From Neocallimastix lanati (nom. inval.) (taxonomy: Eukaryota > Neocallimastigomycota > Neocallimastigomycetes > Neocallimastigales > Neocallimastigaceae), in contig JACVTC010000137.1 in NCBI GenBank assembly GCA_016946835.1, positions 16,001 through 80,000 on the forward strand: a stretch of 64,000 bases of DNA. The letters run 5' to 3'. The stretch's first letter is position 1. Each line of letters begins with the position of its first letter. The notes below the pieces were generated by a model that saw only the letters and a list, made by a program, of their open reading frames with translations, was not told where the DNA came from and did no database searches. The position numbers and the translations under genes are program-made. Shown here in pieces: positions 52,901 to 64,000 of the stretch.

Positions 52901-53105
52901 GTTTAGTGAAATAATGATAATAAAAAAAAAAAATATATATATATATATATAAAGAATTATTTTAATAAATTATCTTTTTACCATTGATTGTTTCACCTTC
53001 AAAGAAGGCTTCATAATACCCTTCACTGTATTCATTACAGTTAGGAAAGATGTTAAACTTAACATTTTTATTTATTGGTAGATCTAATAATTTATCTACT
53101 TTCAT
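49605..53105 (-). CDS. Arrestin-domain protein (alpha-arrestin type)
   Basis: Four exons on the minus strand join in phase: 53105-52982, 52809-52242, 51986-50794 and 50305-49605, about 861 residues. Residues 1-230 are the arrestin N-domain (EGYYEAFFEGETING, then VKCVRVQLVGFIS; GKKILPFYFHLKHK; PSSYKIGNYKIEYFMCATIYK). An Asn/Ser-rich insertion lies in its middle. The arrestin C-domain follows (KVEKQWNIS, IPITVDINN, LLFPLIDG, IVQHKLRIVA; about 231-430). The rest is low complexity, with a poly-Asn run from an (AAT)n tract and the motif SKVSPIYEATLSSS occurring twice. Fungal alpha-arrestins recruit Rsp5-type ubiquitin ligases to plasma-membrane transporters; no PPxY motif is visible in the tail, so ligase binding is not shown. 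The last acceptor (GATATTAAAG) was chosen because it alone keeps phase. Confidence 0.8.
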
Positions 53106-53599
53106 ATATTTCTTTTAAACAAGATAATAGCTACAAATTAAATAGTAAACAATTGTTTAATAATGTCTAATTTAAGTGAAATACTTATATATATATACAT
53201 ATATATATATTAAAAGAATTTCTTTTGAGAAGTTATTGTTGAAATTTTTTAACTTTTAATATTAAAAAAAAATAAAATTATTTTATTTAAAGGTATCTAT
53301 TTTTTCTAATAATTATTAAAAAAAATTAAAATATATATAATAAAGGTATTAAAAATTTTATAAAGTCTCTTTACAATTTTATAACTATATCTTCATTTCT
53401 TTTCTTTATACATAATTATATATATATATATATATATATATTAATAAATTTTTAATTTTTATTATATAATTTTTTTAATACTATAGAAAAAAAATTTTTT
53501 TTTTTTTATCTAAATTCTATATATTTATATAATTTAAAAATTATAGTCTAATTTTTTAAGTTTTTATAATTGAAGCAATAGTATTATATTTTGCATTTT

Positions 53600-53635
<36 letters not shown>

Positions 53636-55301
53636 CTAAATGATGAATTTAACTAATTCAATAATAGATTAATAAAAAGAAAATTTTATTATTTTATATT
53701 GAATATTTATTTAAATTTAACATGTAACCAATGTTAAATATAATTTAAATAGACTTTTATGAATTTTAATATTAAATATTTTGTAATGATAAAAAAAAAA
53801 AAATAACAAATAAAAATAAAAAAATAAAAGAAAAAAAGGGACGAATTTTTTTATTAATCAAAATTTCATATAAAAATACAAGGGACATATAAAAAACATA
53901 ATTATTTTATGTATAGAAGATAATATATTTATATAATAATGATCTTTAAGATAAAAAAAAAAAGTATATATTTAATATATTTATTATATAATTATATATA
54001 GGGTTTCTTTTTTTTTTTTCTTTTTTTCTTTTTTTTTTTTTTTTTTTTAAAAAAATTTATTTTTTTTAATATCTTTTTTTCCCTTTTTTTTTTCCCTACT
54101 TTTTTTTTTCCCTTTTTTCCCTTTCATTTAAATATTTCAATTTTTTAAGTCTATAAATCAATTATATTGAATAAAAAAAAAAAAAAAAAAAAGGGATCAT
54201 TTATATATAAAATAATAATATTATTATTAATAATAATAATGATAGTAATAATGGGCAATAAATTTAAAAATTTTAAAATAAAAAAAATCAAAATGAATAA
54301 AATAAAATTAATAAATAAATTTTTTTTTGGAAAATTTTTTTTTAAAAAAAAAAAAAAAAATTAAAAAATAAAAATAAATTTAATTTTATTATTAAATATT
54401 ATCAACTATATTTTAATCCTATTAAGCTTTTTTTTAATATGTATGATAACGATATTACATAAACCATATTAAATATAGAAAATAAATCATAATTATAAAC
54501 TTTTTTTTTTATTTTAATAATATTAATATCATTTTAATTTTAATTTTTTTCTTTTAAAGTTTTATATTATCATGTTTTTTTTTTCTATATATATATAATC
54601 ATATATATATATATATTTCTTTAATAATATATTTTAGTTTTTAATTCAGTCAATATTAATTGGATTGAAAACAATAATTCATTAAATAATAAAAAAAAAT
54701 ATGAAATATATTACAAAATAAACTTCAACTTATAGTTATATAATAAAAAAAAAAGAAGCATAATAGATAAAAAAAAATAATAGAATATACTATTCTTTAT
54801 CTTTAAACAAAACCATTAATAGTATATGTTAGATCATTAAATAATTAATTATATATGGTAAAAAAAATAATAAAAAAAATTATGTAATAAAAATAATAAT
54901 AAAACCATTATATTTAAAAATATTTTTTATATCCATAATTGATTACATAATAATATTGAATTATTTTCATAGTATTTTTTTTTATATCATTTAAATCAAT
55001 TAGGAATCAATGAAGAAGTTTTTTAAAATGATTATAAACGTAATAATTAACATTTATATATAGAAAACTACCAATAAACTATCATTGTAAAAAATCGTTT
55101 ATATATTTGAAAATCTAGGTGATATACTAAGTAAATAAATAGAATAAATACGATTTATGGGGAGTGTTTCATTTAGGAAAGTTGTGTTTTAAAAATTTTT
55201 AAAAATAAATTAATAAATAAATTAATAAAAAAATTAATAATCGAATTAGGGTTAGAGATTTTTTATTTTTATTAATATCTTTTTTGTATTATTTTAAAAA
55301 A

Positions 55302-55332
<31 letters not shown>

Positions 55333-56340
55333 ATTTTTTTTAATAATAAAATATTTTTATAAAAAAAATTTTTTTTTCTTTATATTAATAAAAAAAAATA
55401 TAAAAGTTTCATATATCTTTAAAATAAATGTATATAAATATCTAAAATATTATTTAAAAATAAAATATTATTTAAAAATAATTAAGAAAATATCTAAAAC
55501 AATTTTTATTTTTTAATAACTAAATCTGAATTATTTATTTATTTATTTATTTATAATTATATTAAGAAATATTAAAAAATTTATGGCTTGTTTAATCACT
55601 AAATTGTAATAATACCAACTAAAATTTATAAAATAAGATATTAAAAAAAATATTAAAATAATGTGGCGTAAAATTATAATTTTATTATATTTTTACAATT
55701 CATTTTCAGAAATGTATTTATTCTCTTTAATTAAATCTATTTAGATTATTCAATTAATTTCATATTTCTTTAAACATTTTATAATATTAAATATTACAAA
55801 ATTATAATATATATATATATATATATATTTTTTTTTTTTTTAATTTTATATAATACCGAAAATATTGAATGCTTAACCATCAAATTAATATAATTTTAAT
55901 AAAAAAAAATAAAAAAAATATCAATTTATTAATTTTGATGAAAAATAATAAAAGTATAATTAATGTAATAATAATAATAGTAAAAATAAAAAAAAATTAT
56001 ACAAACAGATATATAAAACATAAACATATATATATTTAAAATTTATTAGAAATAAAATTATAATCTAATTCAATAAAACTCTGAATTATTATTAATTTTT
56101 TTTTTTATTTTAATTTTTTACTTTATTTTTTTTTTTTTTTTTTTTTTAATGTTCATTAAAATTAAAAATTATAAAGCACCGAAATATTTTGTTATTGATT
56201 TCAATGGGGTGTAATAATAAAAATATAATTAATATATATATTAGTATTAATAATGATAATAATTATGGAACTGTTATCACTTATATACTAATGAAGATTT
56301 GAAATTTTTAATATCAACTACGAAATTAAAATCTAATTTA

Positions 56341-56374
<34 letters not shown>

Positions 56375-58737
56375 AACATTTTATTTTATTTAATTATTTT
56401 TTTTTTTTTATTTTATTTTATTTTATTTTATTTTTCATAAAAAGTATAAATATTAAATGCTGAACCATAAAATTATTAATTTCATTAGAAAATATAAATC
56501 ATAATTAATGATTATATTAAAAAAATAATGTGAACATAAAAAATTTATAATTTTAAAAAGAAAATATATATATATTTTTATTGAAAATCTATAAATAACA
56601 GGTATTAAATTATATTATAATATATAAAAAAAAAGCATATTTAATAGAACAATTAAATATTAATCAATTATGTCATTTTATTATTAATTAATATCAAAAC
56701 TTTCAAATCTTTCAAATATATGTATATTTGTATTTATATATATATATATAAATTATTTTTTATAATAGAACATAATTATAGTCCAGTATCGTAAAAATTC
56801 AGCAAATTTTATTTTTCATAATTCATTATCATAATTATAATTTTCAAATATTTAAATTTAAGAACATATTAAATTTTTATATATTTTGATTATAATTATA
56901 ATTCATTTTAACTTTTAAAAATTTATTAAACATTTTTAAAAAGTTTTATCAGAAAAAAAAAAATTAAAAAAAAAAAAAAAAAAAGGTAAATGATATAAAA
57001 AAATATATATATATCTATATCTATAAATATTTATAAATGTTTTTTTTAGTATATATATATTTTTTCTTATTCTATATATTTTATATTAATTCTATTATTA
57101 TTTATTAATAATTAAAACAGGAATTTTTCTAACAAAAGTAATTCTACAAAATTGTAAATGAACAATTTTTTTTTTTTTTTTTTTTTTAATATTCATTAGA
57201 TCATTCTTTTATGCTATATAAATATGGATATTTTTATTATTTATACTTTAAATAGTAAAAAAAAATTAAATTTTTTATTTAATATATTTAATAATATTAT
57301 TAAACAGTTAATTCATTGGATATAATAAATAATTATTATTATTATATTACTAAATATAATACTAATATATAATCCTATATATTATTTATTATTTAAATTA
57401 TTTAATATTCAATTATTTAATATTTATTATTTAATATTTAATATTTAATATTTAATATTTAATATTTATTATTTATTATTTATTATTTAATATTTAATAT
57501 TCATTATTTAATATTTAATATTCATTATATAATATTTAATATTTATATTGTATGTATCATGTATCATAATCAAATAAATATATAGTTTTTTATTATATTT
57601 ATATTTTTATTTTTATTTTTCAAAGTATACAAAGAAAAAAAATTTTTTCCCAATTTTTTTTTTTTATAATTATTATTATTATTATTATTATTATTTATAT
57701 AACAATCATCATTCTTATTTAACATTAGTATATATAAATATTAAGAAAAAAGAAAGAGAATAAAAAGTATTAAAATTTATTATTTAATATTTTTTTTTCC
57801 TTCTCGTTTTTTTTTTTTTTTTTATCATATTTTTATTTTTATTATAATATAAAATAATAATATCATAAAAAAAAAAAAAAAAGTTCAAAACAAATAGCAT
57901 CAAACCTTAACAGCTTTATTTTCCATCAAGAATAATTTATAATTATTTATATTTATTTTTACGAAAAAAAAAAGGCAAACAATAATAAAACGAATATACA
58001 TTATACAAAATAGAAAGGAAAAAAAATTAATATCCTCTCTTTTATTTAAGAAAAAAAAAAAAAAGTTTATCAGATAATCATATTATTAATTTAATATTTA
58101 TAAGCTTTTTATAGAATGCAGTAATACCTTTCTATTATAAAAGAAAGAAAAAAGAAAAAGAAAAAAAAAAAAAAAAAAAAACATAATAATAAAATTTTTT
58201 TTTCTTATTTTTTTTTAATAAATAAAGAAATTAAATCATATCCAAATAAAAAATATAAAAATATCAATCTTTTTTTTTATCCTTTTAACGAGGAAGTATA
58301 GAAAAGAAGTAATATTTATTATTATTATTATTATTTTATATAAGTATTTTTTTTTTTTTTTACATATAATAAATTGTTATCAAAAAGACGTTTATATAAT
58401 AATAAATTAGTTACAATAAAAAAAAAATAGTAATAAAGAATAATATATACAAATGTAGAATACTTAAAAAAAAAAGTGTTAATAATAATAAAATTCAAGT
58501 AAAGTAAATTCTTTAAGAAATATAAAATTATTATAGTAATAGAAAATATTAAAAAAAAAAAAAAAGTTGATTATCCATTAAATCATGGAATTATAAAATG
58601 ATGTTAATTTAAATAAAAAATATATAATAATAAAAAATATATAAATTTCATCTTTATACAACTAATAAATGAAATAATTTTATTAAAATACTTAAGAATA
58701 ATATTAATATTTTAATGTCTTATTTTATATAATTAGA
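53106..58737. other. Long AT-rich intergenic region
   Basis: About 5.6 kb without a supported gene. It holds homopolymers, (TTTA), (TAA) and (ATTATTT) type repeats (57410-57545), and a vague repeat with GAATGCTTAACCATCAAATT near 55865 and AAATGCTGAACCATAAAATT near 56455. The right end must contain the promoter of the NOT4 gene. Confidence 0.5.
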
Positions 58738-60492
58738 ATGTCGTCATATTTATCAGACGAGGAGGAAGAATTAATATGTCCTCTTTGTATGGAAGAAATT
58801 GATATAGCAGATAGAAATTTTAAGCCATGTGTTTGTGGATACCAAGTATGTAAATTAATTATTTATAAATAAATAATTAAAAAAAAAAAAAAAAAAAGGA
58901 AAAGGAAAAATATAATTTATAAAAAAAAAAAAAAAAAAAAATAAAAAATAAAAAATAAACAATATATTGATGTTGATAAATAATTCTAATTTAAAAATTA
59001 AAGATCTGTAGATTTTGTTGGAATCATATCTTAGAAGATACGAATGGAAAATGTCCAGCATGTAGAAGACAATATTCAAAAGAAACGGTAGAGTTTACAC
59101 CTATACCTCAAGAAGAGTAAATATTTAATTTTTTTTTGATAATCGAATATTGTAAACAGGATTTATTAATAGTAATATAAATATCTATCAATAAAATTAG
59201 ATTACAGTCAATAAAAGCTAAAAAAAGAGCAAAAGAACGTGAAAGAAGAGAACAAGAACAAAATGCTAGAAAACATTTATCTAATGTAAGAGTAGTTCAA
59301 AAGAATTTGGTCTATGTTATTGGTATTCCACCAAAGTTAGCTACTGAAGAAGTAATATATAATTATTCTATTTTTTTTTTTTTTTTCGTATAAAAAAATC
59401 TTAATATTAAAGAAATGGAAAAAAAAAAAAAAAAGAAAAAAATTATAAATGTTTATTAATATTTATTATATATATATGTATTATTTTATATATTTATTAT
59501 TATTTATTATTTATTATAAACTATTTATTCACCTGTTATTTATTTATAATCTATATAAATTAAATAATAATAATAAAAGACTATAAGGCAACATAATTAC
59601 TTTGGAAAATATGGAAAAATTACAAAGGTTGTAATAAATAAAAAAGTACATAATACTCCACAAGGAACGAGTACCAATATTAGTATTTATATCACATATG
59701 CCAAAAAAGAGGATGCCACTAAAGCAATTATTGCTGTGGATGGTACATCATGTGAAGGAAGAACTATTAAGTACGTTTAAATAATTTCATTGATGAAAAT
59801 TTATATTTTATTATTATTATTATTATATATTATATATTATTTATTATTTTTTATGATAATAATTAATATATATTAATATGAAATGGATAATAATTTTAAT
59901 TATAATAGAGCTTCTTATGGTACAACAAAGTATTGTACAAACTATCTTAAAGGACAACAATGTCAAAATCCAAATTGTATGTATCTTCATGAACCAGGAG
60001 AAGAAGCTGATTCATACTCAAAAGAAAATGATGAAACACTTAATCAAGGAAAGCATAATCTTAAAAAAGAGTTAACTAGTGCTAAAGCTTCATTCCCATA
60101 TAAAGAAGTAATTAAATTTTTTATGTATTTAAATAAATAGATAAAAAATTATACTTAAAATTTTAAAATATATATATATTAAACATTTGATTAATCTTAT
60201 CTATTATGTTTTTTTTTTTTTTTTTTTTTTTTTTTATTATTCCTTTGCCTTTTATAAAATTGAGAAGACATCATTTAAAGTTATTAATTCATCTTCATTT
60301 AATAAGGATGATAATAAAGAAGAAGGATCAGCTTTACCGTCTACTGCTAGCTGGTAATTAAAATAAACTATTTTAAATAAATTAATTTTAATATTATTTA
60401 TTTCTTTTTCGTTAATATTAGCAATACTATATATATATATTTTTTTTTCTTCTCATTAAATATTTATATAATAATAATATACTATCTATTTA

Positions 60493-60537
<45 letters not shown>

Positions 60538-61901
60538 TAACAACTAAATTTTTATTTAATAATAATTATTTAATAATCATTATTTAATAATAATATATTT
60601 TCTATTAAAATAATAATAATAATAATAATAATAATAATTAACAATTAAATATTTATTTAATAATATTTAATTTAATATAATAATTATAAAAACAATAATA
60701 TTAAAAATACGAACAGGGCTAAGCTAACGAAATCATCATCATCAAATTCATCATTAAATAAAGTTGCTAATTCAAAAACAAAGCAAGAAAGCGAAAAGGC
60801 TTATTCATCAAATTCTGGACAAATTAAATCAAAAAGTGAAAGTCATAAGATACCAGGATCATCAAGTCAGCAATCCCTTATATCGTCAATTTCAAACCTT
60901 AGTAATAATTCTTCAAATATTTCTCTCAACAAAGCATTAGAAAATACCTCTTCTACTTCCTCTATTAATGCTAATTCCTCTACTAATAATAATAAACATG
61001 TATATAATAATTCATCAGATCAAGAAGAAAATACGTCCAAAGCAAAATCATCAAATTCAAGTATAAATACACCTACTACTACCACAGTAACTAATGAAAA
61101 TAAAACCACCGATAAAGATGAGAAAAAAACTTTTAATAATCAACATAAAACTCAAAATGTATCACAGTCTAAGCCAACAGTACAAACAACGACAACGACC
61201 AATACAAGTTCACAACCTTCTTCAAATAGTAATAGTCAAACATCACCAAATTCAAATTCAAAACCAAGAACCTTCAAAATTGTCTATGAAGACTTATATA
61301 CAGGATCTTCTGCACTTTCAGATAATTCAAATGAAGATGATGTTCCCCCTAATGCAATAAATAATCTTCAACATAAATATGAAGGTCCATTTAATCCATT
61401 CTGTGAAGATCCATTCCATTTTACTGGTAATTTTAATGTTTAATTATTAATTACATTTTATATATGAATATTAATTTAAATAATCAATAGACATCAATTT
61501 CGAATTTACAAAAATTTTTTATACCTTTTAATAGCTATTAATATATATATATAACTATTATTTATTATTATTTTAAATATATATATATAAAATTTTAATT
61601 TAATATTATATTTTGTAATTTTATTTTTATTTTATTTTATTTTATTTATTTATTTATTTATTTTTATTTTATTTTTTTTTTTATTATTATATTAAATTAT
61701 ATATATATATATATTAAATATATTTTAAATATTATATTTATAAAATGATATCAATTTTACTATAAATTAAAATAATATAATTAATATCGTTAAGATGAGG
61801 AAATATTTACAGCATTAGCTAAGCTTCAACAAAAATTAAGATTAGCTTCCATTGAAAATTATCAACAACAATTATTAAGTCAAACCTATAATAATGGTAC
61901 G

Positions 61902-61950
<49 letters not shown>

Positions 61951-63301
61951 TAAAACTAAACTATTTTAATTTTATTCTAATCCATTCACCTCTATTAATA
62001 TATTATAGGTATGTTATCTCCAGAATTAACACCTGAAAATAAATTATCTAGAATGATGTCAGCCAATTCTAATGATATATCTACTTCCCTTAATAACATA
62101 ATAAAACGTAAATTACAAAATAATGATGATGTACGTAATTTATTCAACAATCAAAATAATATGTATCAAAATAAAGTACTCTCTAATTCAGCAGCACAAA
62201 GTCTACCATTAGGAACAGCTGATAACTGGAATGAAATGAATTTACAAAATCAGCAATATCCACAAAATATTCAATCCTTAAATTCTCTTGTTATGAATAA
62301 TTCAGGAAGTATGAATGGTATAAATGATTTGGGTAATCTTCAAAATAATATTTTAAATAATATGAATCGTACCAATAGTAATATCCAAATGAATAATAAT
62401 ACTGGAAATCAATATAATTCAGCTGCTTCCAATTATAATAACATGCAACGTTTACATAATCTTCAAGGAATTAATACCAATATGAATACTAATGGAAATA
62501 TGAATTATGTTAATTCTATGATAAGTCCTGAACTTGAATATCAAAATGTACAACAACAATATCAAAATTATAACTTTACTCCTCGTCAACAACAAGCTTT
62601 CATGAATACTAATCAGCATCCATCACAACAACAACAGCAACAACAACTTTACCAAAGAATGAATAATGCCAATAATACTAATTCACAACAATTACCAGGT
62701 GATTTCTTTGGACAAATGTTACATCAAAAACAAAATGGTAAAATAATATTTATATATATAAATTTATATTAAATATATATTTATATTTATATGTATATAT
62801 TTATATGAATAAATTCATTAATAAATTTATTTGTTTTTTATTATAATATATAATAATATACTATTACCTATTATTTTTTTTTCAATATATTAATAATATA
62901 CTATTACCTATTATTTTTTTTTTCAATATATTAATAATATACTATTACATATTATTTTTTTTTCAATATATTAATAATATAATTTAAAACGCCTATTATT
63001 ATCACTATTATAATATATATAATTATTACTTCTATTGTATACTAAAAAATAAAAAAAAAAATGGATTTATTGTTAAACAACTTTTGACCTCATGTAAATT
63101 AAATATTTTTAATTTTTTTAAAATAAAAAAAAAGTTCAACCTCATGGACAAAATTCATTAATGAATATTCCATTCCAGGATCCAGCTATTATGGCAGTTA
63201 GAATGAGTGGTAATGGACAACCTGCATCTCCATATGATAATGCTGCTACACAAATGTCTCCACTTGAATATTTAAATTCCTTTAGTCAAAATAAAAAGTA
63301 A
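58738..63301 (+). CDS. NOT4: CCR4-NOT complex E3 ubiquitin ligase subunit NOT4
   Basis: Ten exons join in phase: 58738-58845, 59004-59116, 59201-59351, 59580-59770, 59909-60107, 60268-60353, 60717-61426, 61795-61896, 62009-62737 and 63135-63301, giving 851 residues. The N-terminus is the NOT4 C4C4 RING (CPLCMEEIDIADRNFKPC, then CGYQICRFCW and CPACRRQY), followed by a basic coiled linker. An RRM follows (NLVYVIGIPPKLATE; YFGKYGKITKVVIN; AVDGTSCEGRTIK), then a CCCH finger immediately after (KYCTNYLKGQQCQNPNCMYLH). This order matches yeast Not4 and animal CNOT4. The C-terminal half is Ser/Asn/Thr-rich with Gln runs and contains FNPFCEDPFHFTGDEEIFTALAK-like conserved text split by an intron. NOT4 acts in the Ccr4-Not complex in co-translational quality control and mRNA turnover. 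The start of exon 6 could be 60265 instead. Confidence 0.92.
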
Positions 63302-63451
63302 GAAGTAAGAAAAAATGAAATGAACGAAAATAATAAATCAATAATATAAAAATAAAAATAAAATAAAATAAAATAAAAATACACATTCACACATACACAG
63401 TAACAATAATTAATTAAACAGAAAAAGAAGATAATTTTATAAAGAAAAAAG

Positions 63452-63487
<36 letters not shown>

Positions 63488-63825
63488 CACAAAAAAAAAA
63501 AAAAATAAAAAAATAAATAAAATAAAGTAAAATAATATAATATAATATATATATATAAAGATAAAAAAAAAAAGAAAAAAAAAAAAAAAAAAAAAAAAAG
63601 AAAAGATAAAAAAAGAAAAATAAAAATAGTTTTATTTATTCTTTCTATTCTTTATTTTTTCTTGTTCTTTTTTTTTTTTTAAAAAAAAAAAAAAAATTCA
63701 TTCCAATATTTCTTTAAATAATAAATTTTTATAGATTTATTAATTTTTGTTTTCTATTAATATATTTAATTAAATAATATAATAATTTTTTTTCTTATTA
63801 TCATCATTAAAAATAATAAATAATA

Positions 63826-63856
<31 letters not shown>

Positions 63857-64000
63857 ATAATAAAAATTATATAAATAATTTAAATAAAAATAAAAAATAA
63901 AAAAATTAAAAAAAAAATAAAAAAAAAATAAAAAAATAAAAAAAAATATTAGTAATAAATTCAATAATTATAATAATGATAAAAAATAATAATAATAATA
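63302..64000. other. AT-rich downstream spacer
   Basis: Poly-A tracts (63457-63485, 63575-63599), AAAAT repeats and an AAT tract. No gene or RNA feature recognised. Confidence 0.5.

Noticed and set aside
54167-54364. 65-residue Lys/Ile/Phe-rich open frame
   Set aside because: Composed of A and T runs with no recognisable feature.
55247-55258. TTAGGGTTAGAG, a possible interstitial telomere repeat
   Set aside because: Fewer than two full units, compatible with chance in a window of this size.

Overview
The window is nuclear DNA of an anaerobic gut fungus (Neocallimastigomycota; the Piromyces/Neocallimastix/Anaeromyces kind). Evidence: spacers are almost pure A/T and full of homopolymers and microsatellites. 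Genes carry short AT-rich introns with GTAAGT/GTAATT-type donors and AAG/TAG acceptors. Proteins are rich in poly-Asn. One secreted protein carries fungal dockerin (CBM10-type) modules, the hallmark of gut-fungal cellulosomes. No rRNA, tRNA or CRISPR was seen.

Layout. 335-2955 (+) is a four-exon gene for a four-helix membrane protein with an Arg/Glu/Lys-rich middle and a C-terminal SH3 domain, a layout like the yeast osmosensor Sho1. 3866-5790 is a decayed LTR element, read on the minus strand. About 6960-34260 is the dominant structure: a head-to-tail array of four long units. Each unit has one gene for a secreted Cthe_2159-type polysaccharide-binding beta-helix protein whose helix is split by a very long Asn/Gln-rich linker (NPFGQNNN, QPINQP and NNYQ repeats). 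Copies 1, 2 and 4 are open; copy 3 has a 2-base deletion near the N-terminus. The units share a promoter-like block, a spacer, a less AT-rich island of unknown function and an (ATATTTT)n satellite at the junctions. The spacer after copy 3 alone carries a small gene for a secreted Gly/Gln-rich repeat protein.

35481-38764 (-) is a subtilisin-family protease gene with an intact-looking catalytic core but several frameshifts, mostly in A/T runs, plus a stop codon. 43912-45779 (+) is a two-exon gene for a three-dockerin expansin/swollenin-like protein. 47800-48870 holds a decayed gene, possibly F-BAR-like. 49605-53105 (-) is a four-exon arrestin-domain gene. 58738-63301 (+) is a ten-exon gene for the Ccr4-Not E3 ligase subunit NOT4 (RING, RRM, CCCH). 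The rest is AT-rich spacer with simple repeats.

Themes. The array and the dockerin-expansin are both secreted plant-cell-wall functions, so the region looks like an expanding lignocellulose-contact locus. The four-gene array, its hybrid beta-helix/prion-like architecture, its mosaic history and the repeated island are the most unusual content. All splice models were read by eye from phase and consensus and have no transcript support.
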